The notes under the pieces were generated by a model. That model saw only the letters and a list, made by a program, of their open reading frames with translations, had not been told where the DNA came from and ran no database searches. The translations under genes and the position numbers were made by a program. This document shows positions 9,833-18,529 of a DNA stretch of 34,360 bases, piece after piece. The stretch's first letter is position 1; every line of letters begins with the position of its first letter. The stretch is from Candidatus Falkowbacteria bacterium CG1_02_37_21 (GTDB taxonomy: Bacteria > Patescibacteriota > Patescibacteriia > Patescibacteriales > UBA12465), in assembly GCA_001871165.1 (NCBI GenBank), contig MNUT01000014.1, forward strand, positions 1 to 34,360, in the 5' to 3' direction.

Positions 9833-10864
9833 TTAACTTATTAAATCTGACTTGTAAATATAATTCTCGGAACGATTCATCACTTTCCTTAAAATCTTTA
9901 CCGCCGCCACCGGATAGTCGCCCACCGCCGTTTCGTCCGAAAGCATAACCATATCAGCGCCGTCAAAAACGGCGTTAGAAATATCCGACACCTCCGCTCG
10001 CGTCGGATGAGGATTTTTAATCATAGAAGTCATGACCTGGGTAGCAATAATCGCCGGTTTACCCTGCCAATGAGCATGACGAACTAAATTTTTCTGGATA
10101 ATCGGCAAATCTTCAATCGGCACTTCAATACCCAGGTCACCACGCGCTACCATAATAATATCAGACGCCTCAATAATCTTATCAATATTTTTTAACGCCA
10201 AGGCTCTTTCTATTTTAGAAACTATTTTTACCTTGCTCTTCGCTCCCAATAAATTACGCAAATGAATAACATCATCATCATTCTGCACAAAGGATAAGGC
10301 CACATAATCCATCCCCTCCCGTAAGCCAAATTTAACATCTTTAATATCTTTAGGAGTTAAACCACCCTTCTTGATATGTGTATAAGGGACATTAATACCT
10401 TTGCGGGATAGTAAACGTCCACCAATTACAACCTGAGCGGTAATAATTTTATTTTTTACTTCTTTAACTAATAATTCTATCATCCCGTTGCCAAAAAATA
10501 GGGGGTGGTCTTTTTCAATGTCTAAATATAAATCCGCATTATCAATGGGAATAACACCACCAGGCTGATAAGCTTTACGAGAATAAGAAAATTGATACAC
10601 TTCTTTTTCCTTAAATAACAGTCCTTCTGTTGGTAAAACTCCAACTCTAATACGCGGCCCCTGCAAATCTAACATTAAAGCAACGTGTCGCTCATGATGA
10701 TGTCTATTAAAACTCTTAATTACTTTCGTAATTTTTTTATACTGATCGTAAGTGGCATGCGAAAAATTTACTCTCACTACATCCACTCCCGCTTCTAAAA
10801 TAGCGAGTAACTGCTCCGGTGCCTCCGTTTTCGGTCCTATTGTAGCAATAATCTTAGTTGTCAT
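9833..10864 (-). CDS. pyk: Pyruvate kinase (catalytic barrel and B domain only)
   Basis: 343 aa; TKIIATIGPKTE, VVRVNFSHA, MLDLQGPRIRVG, VSKIERALALKNIDKIIEASDIIMVARGDLGIEV, PTRAEVSDISNAVFDGADMVMLSDETAVGDYPV; ends right after the barrel. Confidence 0.92.
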   Translation of the reverse strand: MTTKIIATIGPKTEAPEQLLAILEAGVDVVRVNFSHATYDQYKKITKVIKSFNRHHHERHVALMLDLQGPRIRVGVLPTEGLLFKEKEVYQFSYSRKAYQPGGVIPIDNADLYLDIEKDHPLFFGNGMIELLVKEVKNKIITAQVVIGGRLLSRKGINVPYTHIKKGGLTPKDIKDVKFGLREGMDYVALSFVQNDDDVIHLRNLLGAKSKVKIVSKIERALALKNIDKIIEASDIIMVARGDLGIEVPIEDLPIIQKNLVRHAHWQGKPAIIATQVMTSMIKNPHPTRAEVSDISNAVFDGADMVMLSDETAVGDYPVAAVKILRKVMNRSENYIYKSDLIS

Positions 10865-10892
10865 AAGTAAATAAATTCAAAATTATTTATTA

Positions 10893-10921
10893 ATTATAAA
10901 GGAAAAACTGGCTTTAGACAA
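10893..10921 (-). promoter_or_regulatory. Sigma70-like promoter for pyk (TTGTCT-N17-TATAAT)
   Basis: Minus strand TTGTCT (10921..10916), 17-nt spacer, TATAAT (10898..10893), about 28 nt upstream of the pyk ATG. Confidence 0.6.
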
Positions 10922-11054
10922 GATTTAGAAAAAATAAGCTTAAATACTAATAATACTGATATTGACGCATCATAAAATTTATGAGACGATTAATTTAATT
11001 CAACGAACTAATTAATAGTACATTTCACAATATCCATAACCTATAGGAGGAAAT

Positions 11055-11579
11055 ATGGAAAAAGATATTTATATAGTTGTTCATGGCGAAGTTCAATCAC
11101 TTAAGATGGATCCCATCTTAAGCCAGAACGGAATTATGAATCTGGAAGCAATGCCAAAAACATTACTACCCGAAGTTCCCTCAAATGTAATATCGGGTAT
11201 TGGAACCCGTTATGGAGAAACGGCGGAGTTGCTTGATCTGGATATTACCGCTTACAATCCACTATGCGGTACAATATTTTACTTAGAGTCCATTTCCCCT
11301 GATTCAATATATAGCTTAGAATACGAAGGAAAAAAGTTAATGGTTCCAAGAACAGAGGCATTCCTACAATCTCTACCAAATGAGACCGTACTAATAGCAG
11401 ACAAAATATTTCTGCTAGGAATACTAGAAATAAAGCCAGAAAATATTAAAGATGGTAACGTTTTTAAAATCACTTTATCATCTCTATCATCAGCCCTCTT
11501 TGGTGTTGAAAATACTCAATATGATATCTCGAATGTAGAGCTAATTTTCAGTCCAATAACAACGACAGCACCATGGTAA
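11055..11579 (+). CDS. Divergent histidine-phosphatase-like protein, probably catalytically degenerate
   Basis: 174 aa, preceded by AGGAGG 5 nt before ATG and followed by a terminator. Layout resembles the phosphoglycerate mutase/histidine phosphatase fold: IYIVVHGE (normally RHGE), DPILSQNGIMNLEAM, VISGIGTRYGETAELL, ETVLIADKIFLLGI (catalytic His position lost). Confidence 0.8.
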   Translation: MEKDIYIVVHGEVQSLKMDPILSQNGIMNLEAMPKTLLPEVPSNVISGIGTRYGETAELLDLDITAYNPLCGTIFYLESISPDSIYSLEYEGKKLMVPRTEAFLQSLPNETVLIADKIFLLGILEIKPENIKDGNVFKITLSSLSSALFGVENTQYDISNVELIFSPITTTAPW

Positions 11580-11588
11580 CGTTTTCAC

Positions 11589-11624
11589 AAAGCTGTTTTC
11601 TTATCCCAAGAAAGCAGCTTTTTT
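11589..11624 (+). terminator. Intrinsic terminator after the plus-strand gene
   Basis: AAAGCTGTTTTCTT-ATCCC-AAGAAAGCAGCTTTTTT hairpin with terminal T run, about 10 nt after the TAA. Confidence 0.85.
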
Positions 11625-11628
11625 AATA

Positions 11629-12750
11629 CTATTTTTTAGTACCACGTAAACTGGCCAGCAACTTCTGATAAAATTCCAAATTATTTAAACTGGCTAACTT
11701 ATGACCCAAGGGTTCCCTCATCCGGAACAGATGATGTAAATAAGCCCGCGAATGTTTTTTTAACTCCGTTAAGCGACTCCCTTGATTAATAGCCAAAAAA
11801 TCTTTAGCAAAACGAGAGTTATTAATATTAACATGGCTATAATTTAATTTCTGACCGCTAATTAAAGCTTTATCAGAAACAAATAATTTACCGTGCCGAC
11901 CTTCACGTGTCGGAATAACACAGTCAAACATATCCCAGCCCATCTGAGCGCAACGAAAAATATCTTCCGGCGTACCAATACCTAAAGCAAAGCGTAAGGC
12001 GTTAACAGGAATAAAATTTGCCGTGCGACTTAGAGCCTCTTCTAAAAAATTACCGTCTTTATCTACCGGTCGCGCCCCAAAACCGTAACCGTCAAAACCA
12101 ATAGCGACTAATTCCTTAGTGCAACGCTCACGTAAATCTATTTCCGCGCCACCCTGAATAACCGCGAATAAAAGTGGTCGCTGACGACCGGATAACTTTC
12201 TTTTTTTTATTTGTTTATTATATTCTTGCTTGCAGCGCTTAGCCCAAGCAATAGTTCTGTCTACCGCTTTTTCCAAATCAGGACGAGAAAAATCGTTCGG
12301 GGGACAATCATCCAAACAAACCATCATATCCACGCCTAAATCAAACTGAATTTGAATAGATTTCTCCGGGCTTAATTCGTGACGAGAACCGTCTAACGGT
12401 GACTTAAACACAACCTTATCATCGCCAATCTTCCCCATTTTTTTATTCTTGTGAATCAAGGAAAAAACCTGAAAACCACCGGAATCCGACAATAAGGGGC
12501 CGGACCAATTCATAAACTTATGGACCCCACCAGCCCGCTTAATGACTGCTAAACCGGGTTGTAAATATAAATGAAAAGTATTAACCACTAAAGCTTCGGT
12601 GCCGGTGCGTGTTACCGCCTCATTGTCCGTTAACTTCACAAAGCCCCTAGTAGCATCCGGCATGAAAAAAGGCGTAGCTAATGAACCGGACTTTATTTTT
12701 AATAAGCCGTGCCTAAGTCCCGCCTTGCTGGTTTTAATAACTTTAAACAT
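11629..12750 (-). CDS. tgt: Queuine tRNA-ribosyltransferase family protein (Tgt), atypical
   Basis: 373 aa; [119 protein letters not shown]. Confidence 0.92.
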   Translation of the reverse strand: [373 protein letters not shown]

Positions 12751-12795
12751 AAATAATTTATCTGAATGTCGCCGATAATTCTAACCGATAACTTC

Positions 12796-14784
12796 TTAAC
12801 GAACTACGCCTGAGTTACTTAAGTTAGCAATATCATCGTCTTCCAACTTTGTGGTTTTAGAAGTAATTTTTTTAGTAATAGTTCCCTTCGTTTCCGTATC
12901 CAAAGCGCTCACAATAGAGCCAGGTGATAATATCAGAATCTTATTACGATCGTTATCGCTTGGTATAATACTAATACCGAATTCGGCATCAACTCGGTAA
13001 ACTGAAACCGGCAAACGACCAATTTCCCAAATTACCTGACGACTAGCTTCATCATAATATAAACTACCGACATTAGTCATATTATTGTTATTCCAAGATA
13101 CATAGGATGGCAACGTAAAGACCACGCGCGTCTCGCTTAACTCATGCAAATTATTTTTCACGGTCCAGTAGACTTTAAAACTGGTCTGCACGCCAACTTC
13201 CGGCGGCAAAGGACCGGAGCCAACCGGAATATTATCGCTATTAAAATAACGAATTTCTTCCTGCAAAGACAAGTCACTATTTAAACGACTAGTCACAGTA
13301 TTACTGATATTATCATGGCTCTTAGCGACCTGATTATTAATACCATATTGTCCGTAAGAAACAAGCGTTAAATCCTTAGCAATGTCACTATCTTGAAAAG
13401 AGCGTAACTTCAAACTGAAGTCAATTGCCCCTTCCGCTCCAGGCTTAATCTCCGCTAAGGCCGGAATTTCATTTTTAGTCCAAATAATACTATTACTCTG
13501 CACATCGCCTTTATTAACATCCGCTAAAGACTCCCAATTTAACATCTCTCCCTTCAACACAGCCATAATCACCACATCTTTAAAAGTATTTATACCATGG
13601 TTAACATAAGTTAAAGAATAATTTAAGGACTGCCCGGAATTTAAATCACCGTCATTTTTAGAATCATTCAGTAACATGGTTAGATTCAAATCACTATTCA
13701 CTAACTCTGGCTTTAAACTTTTTTCCCAAAAAGTATAAGATTGACCATCTTCTAGTTTCTTTTCCAAACGAACTTTAATTTCCAAATTATCAGCTTTTTG
13801 CTTAACCCGATAAGTTAAAGGAATTTCTTGGCGGCCCATTTCTTGACTTAAACCGCTCACCTGCCAACTAGCGCCACCAATCTTAGTAACCGTTAATTTT
13901 TTAGTGGAAGTAGCTGAGGCGTCGACACTTGTATCGGACGTTACTACGGACGCACTGGCGTCAGCAGGCACAGAAAAACTGATATTAAAATCACCCAAAC
14001 GATTATCTTCAATATTATAGATAACTAAACCCATGTCATTATCTTGATTGATAAAGGCCGTCGCGGAATAATTTAAATCAACCTGAAAACCCGGACCACT
14101 TAAGATTGTGGAAGCGGATGATTCTTTTTTGAATTCGCTAGTCAAACCACTGGGTAAATAACTTAAACGAGAAAAAATTACCGCTACCGAATCAGGTGGC
14201 GCAATCAAACGACCGGTAACAGTCAAGGTAGCACTGGCACCAGGCGCCATATCTGACAAATTCCAACCATAATTACCGCTAGTGGCCGCTGGAGAGGCAG
14301 AAGTTATAATAAAACTATCAGGATACTGTAATTCCAAGTGTACCTGAGACAAAGAATACTTCGTCGGATTATAATAAGTAATTTCATAAGAAAACTCTTC
14401 TCCGGCTAAAATTTTATCTGGGGCCTTCACTTGAAGTTCTAAGCCGTTAACATTGTTAGTACCACTCCAACCGTACCAATATAATAAATATCCCGCACCA
14501 ACTACAATCAATAACAGAACCAGGCGACGCAATAAGCGACCAAAAAATCCGAGACGTTTTTTAACATTCATTTTTTGAACATTAATTTTTGCACCATTCT
14601 TACCGCTATAAATCTCTGCCAAATTAGAATCAACCTCTTGTTCATGTACTTCCCTTTTCATAACTCGTTCAAAAACCGCCACCTCCGTCTCACTAGGCAC
14701 CGGTCTTTCCACGAATGAAGATAAACTAGAGTCAACAGCGCGACCGACGCGCAAGACTCTTTTGATTTTTTTTATTTTAGACAT
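12796..14784 (-). CDS. Single-pass membrane protein with DUF11-like/Ig-like extracellular repeats
   Basis: 662 aa; cytosolic N-terminus, TM (LVLLLIVVGAGYLLYWYGW), then repeats such as LAGEEFSYEITYYNPTKYSLSQVHLELQYPDSF and LNSGQSLNYSLTYVNHGINTFKDVVIMAVL. Confidence 0.7.
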   Translation of the reverse strand: MSKIKKIKRVLRVGRAVDSSLSSFVERPVPSETEVAVFERVMKREVHEQEVDSNLAEIYSGKNGAKINVQKMNVKKRLGFFGRLLRRLVLLLIVVGAGYLLYWYGWSGTNNVNGLELQVKAPDKILAGEEFSYEITYYNPTKYSLSQVHLELQYPDSFIITSASPAATSGNYGWNLSDMAPGASATLTVTGRLIAPPDSVAVIFSRLSYLPSGLTSEFKKESSASTILSGPGFQVDLNYSATAFINQDNDMGLVIYNIEDNRLGDFNISFSVPADASASVVTSDTSVDASATSTKKLTVTKIGGASWQVSGLSQEMGRQEIPLTYRVKQKADNLEIKVRLEKKLEDGQSYTFWEKSLKPELVNSDLNLTMLLNDSKNDGDLNSGQSLNYSLTYVNHGINTFKDVVIMAVLKGEMLNWESLADVNKGDVQSNSIIWTKNEIPALAEIKPGAEGAIDFSLKLRSFQDSDIAKDLTLVSYGQYGINNQVAKSHDNISNTVTSRLNSDLSLQEEIRYFNSDNIPVGSGPLPPEVGVQTSFKVYWTVKNNLHELSETRVVFTLPSYVSWNNNNMTNVGSLYYDEASRQVIWEIGRLPVSVYRVDAEFGISIIPSDNDRNKILILSPGSIVSALDTETKGTITKKITSKTTKLEDDDIANLSNSGVVR

Positions 14785-14793
14785 ATATTTATA

Positions 14794-17346
14794 TTAACGG
14801 CTTTGATTTTTTTGTACTAAAATTGACCAATAGCGATCTCGTGATAACGAACTATTAACATCCCAACCCGTAGCGGAACCACTTAGATCCATCGGGTAAC
14901 GCCAAAATATCGTATCCGCCTCGGGTAAAATTAAACGACTAGAAAAATTATCGGCAGATGCGCCCGGTTGTTTTTGGACCAAAAGCGAATAAGGAAATAA
15001 TTTAACAGCCTTGGGATTCAGCCAAGAATTAAGACGTTTTAACCAACTATCAGAGCTAATTGAGTCAAAAAAATTAAAAGGTAGGCGATAAGTTATACTA
15101 ACCGTCGCCGTTTCTCCCGGATCTAACATTAACCAGTTAGCAAAAACCGTCTTATTATTTTCTTGATATATTTTAGTGCCGCTACTAACATCAACTTTAG
15201 CCGCATTTTCTGCCACTAGGCGCGGACTCAGTGACATGCCGGTGTCAGGACGATTTTGTAAATATTTAGCATCCGGAACACGCCAGCCGGAACTTGATAA
15301 AAGTTCACTGCCAGCCGGAACATAAACACGCAACCAATCAACATTGCGCACTCCGGTTAAAACAGTACCCTTAACACCAGGATGCCGACGCGTAATTTTT
15401 ACAGTATTAATAATAGTGCCATCCGCCGCTACCTCGCTTAAAAGCTCTACGTCCTCTTGTATTAAACGATCAGTTTTTTGGCCGGCAATATTAGTATTAA
15501 CAACCAATAAGTAATCTTTGTCAGTATTAGCCACCACCCCGGCCCAATTACGATCACTGGCCGCCGACTGCAAAACCGGATCATTAAAATACATCAAAAT
15601 CTGTTTACCGGCCAAATTATTATCAAGCAATGCAATAATATTCACTAAATTATCCGGTGTTAATTTCTGGGGCAGAATTTCTAAAATTTTAACTAATAAA
15701 TCGCCAATGATTTTTTTTGGTTTATTATCGGGGTTAACATCTAAATTTTGTTGCAAAGGCAAATCAGTCATGACTACAGCCGAGCTGGTTGGCAAACCGG
15801 CCACCGCCACCGGATTTTCTATGACTAAATTAGACTGTTCGGTGATCATCTGTACGGTTTGCCAAAAATTATCAGAGTCAATAGTTAGGCCATACTCCAA
15901 GTTTAAATCAATCGGTCCGGTTATTTTTAACAAATCTTCAATAACAGTCGGGGTCACACTAATAACACCATCCACACTCGGACCATCACTCTTACTATAA
16001 AACCACATTAAATTCTGCGCCGTAGTGGGCCAGTCTGGCCACCAATTAGCATCCCAAAAATGCCAGAGTGTATTGACTAACCAAAGAGGCTCCGGAGCCG
16101 CTACACGCACTTTCAAGCCTCCCTCCGTATCATAAGCTCCACCACCCGGCACTTCTAAATTACGTATTTTTCCGTCTCGCAAATCAATTAAAGCATAACT
16201 ACCCAGAAAACCACCACTCGCCCGTAATTCAGCATTATTTTGAAAAACTACCAGATAACGCTTATCGCTACTTAGACCCAGCACTTCTTTTAATTTTTGT
16301 GCCGTTAAAACCAAACCCGATAAATTATCCGACAAAGCAGTGCTTTGATTTTTTAAAGTTAAAAATTTATTGTGATAAGCCTTCGGCAAATTATTCAAAT
16401 TAATATCATCCAAACATTTTTTTAAAGATGTGGCATCGGCACCCGCTTGCTGCCCATACACTAAAAAATTATCCAAAGAACCAGAAAAATCTTCCTGCTG
16501 ACCATTGAACAAACTGTCGGCAGCCAGAACTAAATTACTTCCCAAAGACGAAGCGAGTGTACCGGCTTGCAAAAATTTCTTGCTTTCGGCCGCTAATTTA
16601 AATTTAGGATTATCGGATAAAGTGGCTAAAGATAAAATAGAACTGTTTATTGCGCTTAAATCCTCTTGCGCCGCTAAAAAATTGGCACCAGCGGCTTGAA
16701 ATTCTGAATCGGCATTTTTAAAATTACGCTGCGAAGCCGAGTTAGCGGCCGTCAACAAATTATTTAGTGCTAACTCCGAACGATTACTAATCTTAGCCGC
16801 CAATGTAGATAAATTTCCCAAAGGCCAATAGAGCGCCAATTGAAAAGGTAAAATAATACACAATAAAATTAAAACAAAAGCCCAAACAGAAGACTTATAA
16901 AACTTATTTGTCCGGGAATTATTGGCATGAACAACCCGAGCACTAAACAAATTTTCTTGACCGCGAACAAAACCAAGCCAGGGATGTTTGCGGCGACGAG
17001 GTGATTTTATTTTCTTGGAAAAAATTCCTGAGAGACTAAACCAGCTAAATTTATTAACCTTTTTCTTAGCTTTAGCACGAGGCAACAAATTTTGGGCTGT
17101 CATTAAAAGTTGTTTAGGGGGTCGTATTGATACTTTAAAAACGCCAGTCGACTTCTTAAAAAAATTTTTAACAATATAGGCCAGCTTAAGCTGAACCAAT
17201 TTTAAATCTGGTCGCCACATTTTTTGCCGAGATTTAATATCTTTAACAATTACTTTTTCTTGTCGCCTTAAATCCACGACAAAATTAGAGAAACGCTCTC
17301 GTTCCGCTTCCACTAATCCAAATTTTTCATTCTTTATATTAGACAT
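14794..17346 (-). CDS. DUF4012 domain-containing membrane protein
   Basis: 850 aa; N-terminal basic region and TM (AFVLILLCIILPFQLALYWPLG), KRYLVVFQNNAELRASGGFLGSYALIDLRDGKI typical of DUF4012. Confidence 0.85.
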   Translation of the reverse strand: MSNIKNEKFGLVEAERERFSNFVVDLRRQEKVIVKDIKSRQKMWRPDLKLVQLKLAYIVKNFFKKSTGVFKVSIRPPKQLLMTAQNLLPRAKAKKKVNKFSWFSLSGIFSKKIKSPRRRKHPWLGFVRGQENLFSARVVHANNSRTNKFYKSSVWAFVLILLCIILPFQLALYWPLGNLSTLAAKISNRSELALNNLLTAANSASQRNFKNADSEFQAAGANFLAAQEDLSAINSSILSLATLSDNPKFKLAAESKKFLQAGTLASSLGSNLVLAADSLFNGQQEDFSGSLDNFLVYGQQAGADATSLKKCLDDINLNNLPKAYHNKFLTLKNQSTALSDNLSGLVLTAQKLKEVLGLSSDKRYLVVFQNNAELRASGGFLGSYALIDLRDGKIRNLEVPGGGAYDTEGGLKVRVAAPEPLWLVNTLWHFWDANWWPDWPTTAQNLMWFYSKSDGPSVDGVISVTPTVIEDLLKITGPIDLNLEYGLTIDSDNFWQTVQMITEQSNLVIENPVAVAGLPTSSAVVMTDLPLQQNLDVNPDNKPKKIIGDLLVKILEILPQKLTPDNLVNIIALLDNNLAGKQILMYFNDPVLQSAASDRNWAGVVANTDKDYLLVVNTNIAGQKTDRLIQEDVELLSEVAADGTIINTVKITRRHPGVKGTVLTGVRNVDWLRVYVPAGSELLSSSGWRVPDAKYLQNRPDTGMSLSPRLVAENAAKVDVSSGTKIYQENNKTVFANWLMLDPGETATVSITYRLPFNFFDSISSDSWLKRLNSWLNPKAVKLFPYSLLVQKQPGASADNFSSRLILPEADTIFWRYPMDLSGSATGWDVNSSLSRDRYWSILVQKNQSR

Positions 17347-18526
17347 TTTTTTTCAAAATTTCTTGATATACCTGAAGTGTTTCATTGGCACATTGCCACC
17401 AATTATATTTTTTTACTTGCTCACGTCCTTTAGCAATTAAATTATCTCGCTGTTCTGGATTATCCAAAACTAAACGAACTTTAGCAATCATGTCAGCTTG
17501 ATCATCAGGATTAAAATACAGGGCGGCCGAGCCTAGAACTTCCGGTAAAGAAGCTCGGTCGGAGCTAACTACGGGACAGCTTCTAGCCATAGCCTCTAAG
17601 GGCGGCAGACCAAAACCTTCATACCAAGAAGGAAAGATATAAAGACTCGCTTCCACATATAAAATTTCTAATTTCGCATCAGGCACATAGCCCGGAAAAA
17701 TAACGGCACAATTACGATTTCCTTGCTGCCAAAGGTTCAGAGCCGCCGCCGTTTGACGCAATCGTTCATAAAAATAATCCATTTTACCAACCATAACTAA
17801 ATGTAATTCCGGCCGTTCTAAATGCAAAACACTAAACATTTTTAGTAAGGCCTCCAAATTCTTATGGGGATAAGCATTGCCGACATACAACAAGAACTGT
17901 CGCGGAATATTATATTGAGTCAAGATTTCTTCGCTATCTAATTTAGCGACAAATAAGGAGTCACGACCTTTAGCAAGATTAGCCGCTCCTTCGTAAGTAA
18001 CAATTATTTTTTGTGGTTTAATGCCAAATTTTTTAATAATGTCCGTCTTAGTAAATTCCGACACCGTAATTATTTTTTGAGCGCGAAGTAAGGCAATAAA
18101 AATCACTAGACGATAAGCAAAATTCTTTAAATAATAAAAAAGATAATTACGAGTCGTAGCGCGCACGGTCGGGAAATGAGTTAAAATTAAATCATGTACC
18201 GTTAAAACAAATTTAACCGGAGTAAAAAGTGGCACATTAAAATGAAGAAAATGCACCAAGTCCAAATTAGCACGCCAAAGACGATAGGGCATCACAATCT
18301 GCTCTGACCAAGAATACCAAGCACATGATAATTTAACTTTAGTGACTTGCGGACTATCAATTATGAATTCATCAAAATTATCCGGACTAAGGAATATAAT
18401 ATAATGAAAAGGGGCACCTTGCTCCTCTCCAATAATCTTTATAATATTATCTACCACCTCTTGCGTATAACGACCCAAACCCTTGCCGGCTGGACCGTAG
18501 AAGCGGGCATCAATTCCAATCCGCAT
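17339..18526 (-). CDS. Glycosyltransferase family 4 (GT-B) protein
   Basis: 395 aa; MRIGIDARFYGPAGKGLGRYTQEVV, HDLI, ITVSEFTKTDIIKKFGI, LYVGNAYPHKNLEALLKMF, FPSWYEGFGLPPLEAMARSCPVVSSDRASLPEVLGSAALYFNPDD. Confidence 0.95.
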   Translation of the reverse strand: MRIGIDARFYGPAGKGLGRYTQEVVDNIIKIIGEEQGAPFHYIIFLSPDNFDEFIIDSPQVTKVKLSCAWYSWSEQIVMPYRLWRANLDLVHFLHFNVPLFTPVKFVLTVHDLILTHFPTVRATTRNYLFYYLKNFAYRLVIFIALLRAQKIITVSEFTKTDIIKKFGIKPQKIIVTYEGAANLAKGRDSLFVAKLDSEEILTQYNIPRQFLLYVGNAYPHKNLEALLKMFSVLHLERPELHLVMVGKMDYFYERLRQTAAALNLWQQGNRNCAVIFPGYVPDAKLEILYVEASLYIFPSWYEGFGLPPLEAMARSCPVVSSDRASLPEVLGSAALYFNPDDQADMIAKVRLVLDNPEQRDNLIAKGREQVKKYNWWQCANETLQVYQEILKKNV

Positions 18527-18529
18527 AAT

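Noticed and set aside
11279-11473. Minus-strand 64-aa ORF
   Set aside because: Antisense to the plus-strand CDS, which has its own SD and terminator.
15518-16000. Plus-strand 160-aa ORF
   Set aside because: Antisense to the DUF4012 gene, no recognisable domain or start signal; same applies to 16505..16699 and 16988..17179.
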